Shown piece after piece: positions 54,551 through 64,000 of a stretch of 64,000 nt of DNA (its first letter is position 1; every line of letters begins with the position of its first letter). The position numbers and the translations under genes were made by a program. Origin of the DNA: Curvularia sp. ZM96 (lineage: Eukaryota; Ascomycota; Dothideomycetes; Pleosporales; Pleosporaceae); NCBI GenBank assembly GCA_022457065.1, contig JAJGBQ010000004.1, forward strand, positions 682,001 through 746,000, given 5' to 3'. The notes below the pieces were generated by a model. That model saw only the letters and a program-made list of their open reading frames with translations, did no database searches and had not been told where the DNA came from.

Positions 54551-57500
54551 GAAAGACATGGCGTAGTTGGGATGTCATATTGCGGGGTGTACAGGCAGGA
54601 CTTGGTAGAAATCGAGATGAGACCAAAGGACCTCGCCGTCTTGCCATGACAGAGCACATAGCACTAGTATGTCCGGCAACTCAAGCGAGCAAGTCATTTT
54701 AAAGGCGAGCCGTTCAGATGTCGTCGTAATAACGTCCCTGGCGTATACCAGGATACTGGACATGGGTAGCCGATCAAAGAAAGTAGGTACTGGCACTGCA
54801 GCGTCATGCGGATGCGCCCCGTCTCCGTCCCCGCGGCATGGAATCCGGGTGCCAGTATGTTGGGATGAGTGATTTCCTGGGAGTTGGAACAGACGACACA
54901 ACCGCCTTACAGCGGCCAGTTAGGACGCCACTGGCCAGTGGCAGGCAGGAGAAATGAGACTATGGCGCAGACTTGTGGCGTCGAGCAGAGCTAACGCGGA
55001 CCCGTTGGGAGCCTCTGCTCGAACTGAAATTTGCTGTACGCACGCAGGACAGTGCCAGAGCGAGACTCAATGGACTGAACAATTTACACATACAACGATG
55101 CTGTCGTGGCGTTGCGATTGAGAAATGTGAGATTGAGACACGTGCACTGGGGAAACTAGATGTGTCGGGCCGGCTTGCGGTGGAGCGACGACAGCGCAGT
55201 GAACGACTCCTGCACAGTGAAAGCCGCAAACCTAGATTGCCCCTGCAAGACGAGCAAAGTGTATGTGCGTGATTGCGAACTCTTCAAGGGACTTGTGGTG
55301 AGTGCCCCGGCTCATCCAGCTGGGTGATCGTCTCCACAACGCGACAGCATTGGCCAGATTCACTGGTGAGACTTGGGAATGCGCCATGAAACGCGTGATT
55401 AGAACAAGCAATCAAACAGTATGTGATTTTCAGGCCGTCGACACTTCTCCCGTTAGTATGCGAAAGTGTTCAACGTAGGCCAAACAAAGAATGGTACCGG
55501 CAACGCACACTCTGGGGAACGCACCAATGTGGAGCAGCGAATGACACCACTATGCCATGATAGGGGCTTTGGTCCAGGTCACATGTTGCTCGCAATACCT
55601 GACGGAAAGGCGCAAGTAAAGACGGGTCGTGTCTGTCAACCAGCCGTTCAGAGCGCTAGGCGAATACGAGTATGGATAGGGCACCAGAGCGTGCAGGAGT
55701 TTGAGTACCAAGATCCAGGGTTCACGTCGCTAGTGGTTGTTGTTTGGAGAGGGGACTGCTTGAAGCCGTCGCTGGCCGTGCGCCCAGTGCGTGCCTCGTG
55801 GAAGCTCAGGGATGAACAAACTTTTGACCCTTGCACCATCAGCACGCGACATGGGATGGGTCTACATTTCTGCTTGAAGATCCTGGGTGATGGTACGGAG
55901 TAGTGCTGGTCTCATAATGTCGGGTGTGCAGTACGTTGGAACTCAAGGAGGGGCTTTGCCGGCTGGTCTCGACGCGTCCATGGCCTTACCGTTCGGTGAC
56001 ACCCGATAAGCGTCTTTCAGGGTCGGGAGCCTACCGAAGACTTGGAAACTGGGCTTTTGCAGCTAGACTCTAGAGTAACAGAGTGCATGATCTCCCGGGC
56101 TCGGAAGCTTACCTAAATTAAAGCAGCTTCGGCCCCTGTATGCGGGTGGTGAAAGGCCTGACGACGTCACTCGCAGGCACCTGGACAAGTTCCAAGGATA
56201 GCTCTTGATAATAGAGGAGCGCCCATCGGCCGCGGGAAGAGCATCCGCTGCCGTCAAACCGGTCACCAATTCAAGAGTGGCTGTTCCAGCTGAAATGATC
56301 CGCGGTTGCGCCGAGCGGGCCAATATATTGTCCTATCAGTCAACGGCGGCTAGCACCTCTTGCGCTGAGGTATTGACTTTGGAAAAGGAAATCAAGGCAG
56401 ACTTGTCTTTGTGGCTGACTCGGGCGAGTGGTGCGGATGCAGCACTAGGGCCATGGTGGTGTGAAGACGCAGCGTCTTGCATTAGCGTCCATCAGTGAGG
56501 CTGGTGATGGACTGTCAGTTCTTCGCATTCGCTCGATCAAGTACGGAGCTGAGCGGTGGCCAGGACGAAAAGGAGGCCAGTTGATGGCCCCACCAGAGCA
56601 CTGGCGAAGGCCCTTGATCAGCACGCAAGCGCACTGTGCGTGAGATGCATTAGGAAGAAGGAGACCGGAGTTTCTGGCCACTCAGGTGATGATTTCTATA
56701 GAGTTACTGGGCGAAAGCCATCCAAAGCATGTGTACGGAGTAGGAGGGGTGGTGTAAGATAGACAACGCGGCATGAGGAGCAAAGGAGAAAGATCCTGTT
56801 GAATTCAGCTGGCTAGGACACAGTTATGCATGGCCAAAGATGGTCCCGCATCTTGTCAGGTCATGACTGTCCGCGGGCTGTGTACCGGTACGTGGGAGTC
56901 TTGAGATTGGACGTTCTCACAGAGTCCGGTAGGTTGGTTGACGCCATCAGTCGATCCCACGCTATACCCCTGCGGACGAGCCTCCCCTAGTGGCTCGCAC
57001 AGCCAAAAATCATAGGTATCATATGGAACAGGGCCTATTTGCCTGTTGACAATCAGATGGTGGTGGCGATTCTCTGCGCAGTCTTGGTTGGGCAGGGCGA
57101 GTGCGCAAAAGTCGACTTCAGCTACCGCGGACAACCAGACAGGTCCAGTGGTCCACTACAGACACAAACTCTAACCAGATGGTCCTATGTGTGTGCGTGT
57201 GTGACAGACTGGACAGCCGCTCACATTGTCTTTTGTGCCTTCTCAGCAGCGTACAGCACAGCTGTGTCGAGACAGTGACAGAAGCAAGGGCAGACTGCCG
57301 TCGAGTCACACTCCTCGGCCCCCTTTCCCCCCGACAGCGCGCCACTGGTTGCCGCACGAGCAACAAAACCCTCCTGCACATCAAATGGGGGTGATTGATG
57401 GTGATAGTCTTGCTGGCCGTAGGTGTGTGGTGTGTGCGCCCACATGTGGGGGAAAGGGTGGAATTGAAGAGAGTGTGAGCATCCTCGGCAAAGCGTCGTG

Positions 57501-58613
57501 GTGGAGTCGGCTGTCCGAATCCAGGCACCGCGTGAGAAGTCTAGCTTCAATTCACTCGCAGCCCGCCCACAACGCTCGCAATCACCCATCCTCTGGCGCT
57601 GGAGGCACCGTCGTTGAAGCACACCAGGTACGCCGGCTGCCGCTCTCCCTGGCTCTTCCTCCCATCATACCCCTCTCCCCTAGCCTACCCGGCCTCAGAT
57701 CCGTTGATCCCTCCACAGCCCCCCAGCTTCATCTCTATTCCTGCGGGCGGCCCTCTCCACAGTCCTAGCGCAAGCCTTCCTTAACCCCCGGCCTAGTCCC
57801 ATGCCTTCCGAAGACACCTCGCACTACGGCTGCCGAATCGAAACATGCCTTTTTGCCCTGCTCTTGTAGACATCCCCAAGTCCGTGTCCGCACCCGTTCT
57901 TTCTGCGTCAGACGCCATCTGCTCTCCCTGATTCGAACCCCCATGTACCTTGTCTCCTTGCCCCCCTCCCTTCCCAGTCGAGCATAGCACAGTGTCTAGT
58001 TCTAGACTATCCATACTTTCTCTGGTCTTTTGACGCCGGATGTGGCCATTGTGGGCGCGCTATCATTTTACTTACAGCCTTCCCATCCCTACAAGCAGTG
58101 GCACTTGTTGCCGCTGACTCTCTGTTTTTTTCACATTTACGCCAGCGGCCTTCTGGCACCTGGTGCGTGCTCCCGACCTCGTTATAACTAAACTCTACAG
58201 CCCAGGCTCCACATGGTTCCCGCCGGCTTGAAAGGACCGACGCTGTCTATCTTCTTTGGCTTCTTATACAAGACGAAGCCTTGAGTTCTAACAACAAGAC
58301 ATCTCTTCTACTACTACAACAACTAGCGATCCGTTGGCCAGCCTGACTGCCTCGTTGCTGGGCGTCTCGCCGGAACCTCTCCACGTAACAGATCGGCGTT
58401 TTCGCCAAGTTGACCACTTCCGACTTCGCTGTACCCGCTGGAAAACGGACCAACTTCGTCCCGCCCGTCCAGTGAGGCTACCCTCTAGGTCCAAGCATTT
58501 CCGAGGTACGCCGTCCATCCGGCTCTCTGCCTCGTCTTGTCTCCATTGTCACCCTACTAAACATACTCAAAGAACCACCTTGTTTCTGATTGTTCTCATC
58601 TTCCTCTGAAGAC
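54551..58613. other. gene-poor 4-kb stretch upstream of the Zn2Cys6 regulator
   Basis: No frame in this span has a recognisable motif; the longest (55466-55903 and 57226-57768) look like chance frames in GC-rich DNA. 57600-58100 is strongly pyrimidine-rich on the plus strand, as in fungal promoters and leaders. Most likely a long regulatory region and 5' leader of the next gene. Confidence 0.5.
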
Positions 58614-61600
58614 ATGGCGAATGTACAGGCGGCAGGAGCACCGTCGGGGGGTTCAGACGATGTTCAAGCAGCCGCAAACTCAGCTTCGGCACCAAACCCC
58701 AAGATGAGAAAGAGAACCAAGACTGGCTGCCTCACCTGCAGAAAACGGCGCATAAAGTGTGGTGAAGAGAGACCTACCTGCGCAAACTGCATCAAGTCCA
58801 AACGTCAGTGCGAAGGGTACAACCAAAGAGTCATCTTCAAGCCGCCTATTGGAGACTGGCCCAACCATCCAGGTGTAGTCAGCACTATCCAGTACCACAC
58901 CTCGATGCTTCCTGGGACACGCACTCAACCATACCGAGGACCCGAGCCAAGTGCTCCTTTGCCAGAGAATACCCCCACGTCGATTCAGCCACGGCCGATC
59001 AGCAACTTCGACTATCCACAGACGGGCGCAGTCCCTCCAGCACCATCACAAGCATTCGTTGGGGGCAATCTCAGCTATACCCATGAACAGACCTATCAGC
59101 AACCCCTACATTCACCACCCCACCAACAACCGCTCATCTCCCCTCACCACCAAACACACTCTCACCCATCGACCGTATCATACTTCCCTCAGCAATCTCC
59201 AGTGCAGATAAATCCACCGGAGCAGCTCAGTCAGGGGCAAAACACAAGCACTCAACCACCACTACCCTACAATTCTGGTGCTTCATATCCACCAGTCTCT
59301 GTTTCGTATAGCAGCGATCACGAGCTGAAGCCAGTGGGCTCCCAGGCTTTACCTGGTCAGCAGGTGTACCCACACGCATATCGAACAGACAGTCTGCAAG
59401 ACCCTGAAAATCCTTACCAACAGCAACCCAGTGTTTCGTCGCAGAGCGATCAGTTGGCTCAGTGCGCGGAGGCAAGACCAGGCTTTCAGCGATATAACAG
59501 TCTTCCACAAGTTCCTCACCACTCGTCACAAGCTCAAAATTATAATTTCCCTACGGCAATATCCCATACTGACTTTAGCTATCCCAATTACTCTGCCGTT
59601 CAATTGCCTGCTTATGATATGAACCAGGATGTAAAGCATATGCCACAGCCTGTTCTCGGTATGTCTCGTGTCTAGTTATATACTTTTTTATACCCCAATG
59701 ATTACTATTATTCTTTTTTTTCTGTTCGTGTCTAAATCCTATCCGTCACCTAATAAATGCGGTGCATGATTTCTTTTTCTTAAATTCTCCGTCCAATCTA
59801 TGTAGCCTTTCATGCACTTCTGTGCTCAGATAATTAAACATGTCGTCACTATGTAATGGGGCAAGATAGCTGACTGTGATGAGCAGAAGACGCTACCAAC
59901 GCACCAAAGCCCGTCGAATCCTACGTACAACCCGCTGAGCCTCACGCGCAGTTGCATTTAAGCGGATTCGGTGGCGAGGATCATCTCAGTCCTACACAAG
60001 TACTCGACGAAGCGGCCGTAGAGTTCGAAGATGACGATTACTGGGATGTCCAATCGGACGAGGACATGATTGACGCGGAGACTTGCGAAGACGAGAATGC
60101 TCTGCTCACGAGCAACGAATTCAGCACTATTCGGCGCATACATTTGGAGAACTCCAACGAGCTCGGCATCAGACGGTACGACGCCTTTTTGTACGATGGC
60201 CTGCTATCGCACTACAAGCCTGAATACGCGGCAAGTCCTTTGCGTAATCCGAAGACGGCAAGAGTGTTTGCACATTTTATACATGTGGTAAGTGAGGCAC
60301 AGCTCTTGAGCTACCTAGTATTTGTTTAGCAGAAGTTATACTTTTCTAGCTATCTAAAACTTTCTAAGGGAGCGTGAGCATATAGCTGATCACTCTTACA
60401 GACAGCACCAACACTATCGATTTTCGAACGAAACCCCAGAGACCCAACTCTCATATTCGAAGGCGCAACGCCCCCGGCTCAGCAGGGACTATGGACATAC
60501 AAACTGCCATTGAAGGCACTGAACCACCAGGGCCTGCTACACGCTATGCTGGCTCTTGCGAGTCTACACATTGCACGACTACAAGGGGCCTCGATTACCC
60601 CATCCTACAAGCACTACGCATACTCGCTCAAGCGTCTCGTTCGCTCGCTTGGACATCCGACAAAACGTCTGTCCATGCTCACACTGGCCAACTCCTTACT
60701 ACTGGCTTGGTACGAGGTGTGGACAGCAGAGCACGTCAAATGGGGTACTCATGTCGTCGGCGCCCAACAGCTCATTACTGAGCTTGACTTCCGGTCGCTT
60801 ACTCGCGAGGCAAGACGAATGCAGGCTGCACAAACGGCAATGGAGCGACAATTTCCCTACCGAAACCCAGAGATGCTCATTGATCAGCGACAATTCGATC
60901 AGAGGCTGAAAGAAAGCGCGATGATGCCAGATCAGAATCTTGTGAGCATCATTGTTGGAAATAAAGTCAACTACGACGACTTTGGAATGGTTTTCGAGGA
61001 CAACGGGACAAGACATGATACCAAGCCCAGCATCCCTGGGGGACTGGATTTGCACAGTTATGCGACGCTTCAAGATCTGTTCTGGTCGTTTGCTAGACAT
61101 GACGTTTTCCAGAGCATCGTAAGCGGCAGTGCTCTCATGTAGGTAACTGTCTTGGTTGTTTGATTCATGGCTAACAAATCGCAGCCATCCGTATCATAAG
61201 TGGTCCGATTGTCCTCCGCGATCCCCACTTGGCCGCATTGATGCTCTCTATGGCAGTCATGATCATCTTCTACTCCTTTTGGGTCGAGTTGCAGATTTTA
61301 CCGTCAAGGATAGAGCACGGAAGGTTCGACAAGTTGAAGCTGATGGTGGCTGGCGACCTCGCCCAGGTATCCCTGGCTTCGGCAACGTGGGACCGCCGCC
61401 GGGTGGTCCACCCGGTGGTCCTCCAGGCGGCCCCCCAGGCGGTCGTCCAGGAGGTCCTGCAGGTGGCCCTCCTGGTGAACGGTCAGGCCATATGCAAGGC
61501 CCGCCGCCGGGATGGAAAGGCCCACCCCCACCAGGTTCTGGTCCACCCCCCCAATCGAGAGGTCCGCCTCCTTCAGCGATGCCTAACTTCTACGGAATGG

Positions 61601-62526
61601 CCCCTGCACCAACCATAGCACCACAAATGTCCAGCTATGAGAATCCAAACTACAAACAATCACAACCAGCACCAGAGGCACCTCAAGTAAAGTATGACGA
61701 TCTCTCTGTCGCTTATAAAAACGCAGTAGCGGAATGGCAAAGCATATGTGATGCACATGCAGCAGTCGAGCGCGTGTTTGAGACTACAGAGGGTTTTGCT
61801 CCCTTACCAGAGGACGTATACCCACCACCTCCAGGAGAACGACAGCATGCACAGAGCAACATGACACCTTTTGGACCAGCCATTTCGCATAGGAGTTACG
61901 ACATATCCATTTTGTGGACCCTGCTCTATCTTGCCAAGATTATTCTCCTGCGTTCCCACCCTGGCATGCCTCCTGCAGCGCAAATGGCTGCAGGCGTATG
62001 TGCGTCCGCCACCGCACCATACTGTAATCTCATAGGCCGCATAACGGCCGGGTTCCAAATCCCTATCTCCGAGGACCTGTCTCCTTTCCTGGGGGCCATA
62101 TTCACAGAAGCAACCATGTCCATGTTCTTCGCAGGCGTCACCTTCAAGGACCCCGTCCAGCGGGACTGGCTCATCACACGTCTCTTGGAGATTGAAAGAA
62201 GGATAGGCTGGGCTAGTGCGGGCATGATTGCCAAGGGTTGCGAGTCGGTATGGGAGAAGCAGGCTGAGATGAAGAGGGGGCCGCCCTATGTGAGGAGAAC
62301 GAGGCGAACCATGAGGTTTGATGAGCAAGAAGGATATGTTGAGGATCCAGCGTATAACCAGTCCAGTGGCCAGGAAAGCTCCGGTAGTGGCGAGAAAACA
62401 AAGGCGAGAGATGAGAGACAAACGGAGAAGAGGTTCTTGTTCAAGAACCAGCTACCTCCTTGGGCCATGAATCTGATGGGTACAGATGAAGATCTCAGGG
62501 TGGGACTGGAGAAGATTGGGTTGTAA
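58614..62526 (+). CDS. Zn(II)2Cys6 transcription factor with fungal TF domain
   Basis: Exons 58614-59658, 59887-60287, 60402-61138 and 61185-62526 give 1174 aa. The DNA-binding finger is RTKTGCLTCRKRRIKCGEER followed by PTCANCIKSKRQCEGYN (six Cys, spacing of the binuclear cluster), at about 36-68. A 250-residue Gln/Pro/Tyr/Ser-rich stretch follows. The fungal TF domain 2 begins near FEDDDYWDVQSDEDMID (exon 2) and continues through LLHAMLALASLHIARLQG, LLAWYEVWTAEHVKWGTHVV and SALIHPYHKWSDCPPRSPLG, with the third splice joining SAL to IHPYH. An unusual Gly/Pro repeat lies at 61391-61480. The last part (SYDISILWTLLYLAKIILLR) is conserved. Target genes unknown; the adjacent 4-kb upstream region suggests complex control. 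Confidence 0.88.
61391..61480. repeat. Gly-Pro-rich (PGG) coding repeat
   Basis: About 30 codons of imperfect GGPPGGPP/GGRPGG/GGPAGG units (roughly nine-base repeats) inside exon 4 of the Zn2Cys6 gene. The frame stays open on both sides, so it is translated. Confidence 0.8.
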
Positions 62527-63297
62527 GAAGAATTTGGGTTGAGGGGGGAGGGTTTTCGAACGAGCCGTCAGCCATGGATGTACAAGGATACCAGCATCGA
62601 GCTAGATTTGGCAAAGAGATTCATGACACACCAGACTGCCTGACTTAGCAAGGACTTACTAACTCCTTTTCTTTACCTCATTGGCCCCATAGGCATCCTT
62701 CTCCTGCTTCCTTCTCCTGCTTCCTTTTACACTCGCGGCAGGGTTGAGCAAAATGAGTAACAAAGTTGCCCATGGTATCTCTCGTAGTGCTATAGCCTAA
62801 GCATAGTACTACGCTAACCGAATGGTTTACACATCCGAACTTGAAGATAAGAGTCCCTTGACCGCACATCCGGGTAATGCCAGCTCCTTATTCTGGAGTG
62901 GAATGGTGCAAAAGAGCGAGCTTTACTTTCGCAATGGCGAAACGGGTTTATCTTTTGCCAATAGCCGTTTCACAGCCCTAGGACAACAATATCTAGGCTG
63001 ATCGTCTATCTCGTTCGTTTAATCCTTCAATCGTATGTAAGAGTGGGCCTTACCTTTACCATGGTTGAAGAGTATTTTCGTTTGCCAATAGGCTTTTGGC
63101 AACCCTAGAATCATAAGCTCTGGGCCAATGGTAATCTCTGCCTTTACATTTGTCGTTGCTACCTAGACTTCAAGCGGTGAAAGTGACTTCGCTACATTAT
63201 TGTTTGTGGAGATGCAAGCTTGTGTAACGATTCTTGAAAACGCTCACGCTCACGGGCTAATACTGCAGCATCGTCTTCTGACACTCAGTACTTCACG
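62527..63297. other. intergenic, 0.77 kb
   Basis: Between the regulator and RPA12. Two similar words (TTTTGCCAATAG near 62954 and TTTGCCAATAGGC near 63083) are the only structure seen. Confidence 0.45.
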
Positions 63298-63770
63298 ATG
63301 GCGTTGGTAGGAACTCTACTATTCTGCACTGATTGTGGAGAGTTGTTAGAGAGGGCTGATCCGACGGTGAAGAGCATCGTGTGCCAGTGCTGCAACGCCT
63401 CCAATCCAAGTAAGTTTCTGAAAAGGTCTCCGACAATACAATGCTGATATAGCGCTTGCAGATAAATGGCCTGTATCCGTTCAGACGTCCTCCAAGCCAA
63501 ACGCATTTCCCTCGGTACTACAAAGCAAGCGAAGCGACATCCGGACACTCAAAAGCGGCGATATAGAGACATGGGCCAAGACTTCGGAGACCTGTCCCTC
63601 TTGCAACGGCTCGGAAACGCGATTCAGGGAAATGCAACTGCGTTCGGCGGATGAGGGATCTACAATCTTCTTTCGGTGCACTAGCTGCTTACACATGTAC
63701 AATCTCTGCCCGTGTACATTCACCCTATCAATAGCAGCTGACGTATTCTAGGTGGAAACTAGACAACTGA
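63298..63770 (+). CDS. RPA12: RNA polymerase I subunit Rpa12
   Basis: Three exons, 63298-63409, 63462-63696 and 63752-63770, give 121 aa, as expected (yeast 125). Exon 1 is the N-terminal zinc ribbon: Cys10 and Cys13 (FCTDCG), Cys29 and Cys32 (VCQCC). Exon 2 has the TFIIS-like C-terminal ribbon CPSCNGSETRFREMQLRSAD followed by EGSTIFFRCTSC; the Asp-Glu pair in RSADEG is the catalytic hairpin for RNA cleavage. The last exon is only 19 nt and is inferred from the splice (GTACAA..TAG) that gives LHMWKLDN, matching the conserved HxW...N end. Reading through would add an unrelated tail. The protein supports Pol I cleavage and termination in the nucleolus. Confidence 0.88.
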
Positions 63771-63774
63771 GTAG

Positions 63775-63954
63775 GCTTGGTCAAAGTTCGTGAGCTTGGA
63801 AGAACCAAGGATGCATGCAGGAGACTACGTGGTTCTGGATGCGTTGGAGGATGTGGTTGTGGTGATGAGTGCATGTCCTCAGGATGTACTCAGCATCGTA
63901 GATCCATGTGCTCCGGGCACGTTTGAAGTAGGGACAGGCCAAGGGGTGGTATAG
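63775..63954 (+). pseudogene. truncated copy of a DUF1989 coding sequence (3' end only)
   Basis: An open frame of 59 codons ending in TAG aligns with residues 210-242 of the intact DUF1989 protein at 45088-45858: 24 of 33 positions are identical, including VVVMSACPQDVL, and part of the DNA is identical. After that the sequences differ. A stop (TAG at 63772) sits just before, and the RPA12 coding region ends 4 bases earlier, so no upstream DUF1989 exons can exist here. It is a fragment of a duplicated gene, or less likely an exon of a longer gene with a start elsewhere. Confidence 0.75.
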
Positions 63955-64000
63955 CCAGGTGTTTGACAAGATGAATGAAAGCGTTTCATGCTTTCTTACT

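Noticed and set aside
55466..55903. 145-codon plus frame in the gene-poor stretch
   Set aside because: No recognisable domain and no splice partner; kept as non-coding.
57226..57768. 180-codon plus frame with Pro/Ser-rich sequence
   Set aside because: Reflects pyrimidine-rich DNA; no conserved features.
63481..63723. Minus frames over RPA12 exon 2
   Set aside because: Antisense to a gene with two intact zinc ribbons.
1..64000. CRISPR array, large transposon or secondary-metabolite backbone gene
   Set aside because: No regularly spaced repeats, no transposase or reverse transcriptase motifs, and no PKS, NRPS or terpene-synthase domain could be found.

Overview
The window is nuclear DNA of a filamentous ascomycete. 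Genes carry short GT-AG introns (about 44-60 nt), there is a dispersed 5S rRNA gene, and the gene set (M28 leucine aminopeptidase, fungal rhodopsin-like membrane protein, Zn(II)2Cys6 and bZIP regulators, monocarboxylate transporter) is typical of Pezizomycotina. The style of the genes suggests Dothideomycetes/Pleosporales, but that is an inference. No prokaryotic, organellar or viral segment was seen, and no PKS, NRPS or CRISPR array.

Layout. 0.5-14.3 kb is a housekeeping block: HRQ1 helicase, a Cdc4-type myosin light chain, a STEEP1-like protein, a Fhit-type HIT hydrolase, a 2EXR/F-box-like protein, an R3H-associated protein and a secreted M28 aminopeptidase. 14.4-32.6 kb is looser and looks accessory: two SDRs, a multi-pass membrane protein of unknown family, a CoA-binding protein, an NmrA-like oxidoreductase, a class III aminotransferase, a rhodopsin-like membrane protein, a decayed ACR3-like fragment, a monocarboxylate transporter and a bZIP factor. 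32.9-50.3 kb returns to conserved genes: a membrane protein with coiled-coil tail, a His/Tyr-rich protein, a HAUS3-like augmin subunit divergent from thymidylate synthase, a PAN/apple-like surface protein, NOG1, a DUF1989 protein, the ArfGAP GLO3 and an NZF-type zinc-finger protein. 51.4-63.8 kb holds a second PAN-like membrane protein, an intron-containing tRNA-Glu, a divergent 5S rRNA, a 4-kb gene-poor stretch, a large Zn2Cys6 regulator and the Pol I subunit RPA12. A truncated second copy of the DUF1989 coding sequence lies next to RPA12 at the right edge.

Most genes were reassembled from exons by joining reading frames at consensus splice sites that restore family motifs. Three were not obvious from long open frames: RPA12 (with a 19-nt last exon), tRNA-Glu(CTC) and the 5S gene.

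The most notable non-coding signal is a dispersed 190-210 bp element present three times (14.42, 19.63 and 44.80 kb). It has terminal inverted repeats and an internal ~66-bp unit in two or three copies. Every copy sits 130-190 bp from a start codon, so it looks like a promoter-associated MITE family. Functional links between neighbouring genes are mostly not demonstrable. The exceptions are the divergent HAUS3/thymidylate synthase pair, which could share a promoter, and the 15-33 kb block, which could be a small catabolic or metabolic cluster.
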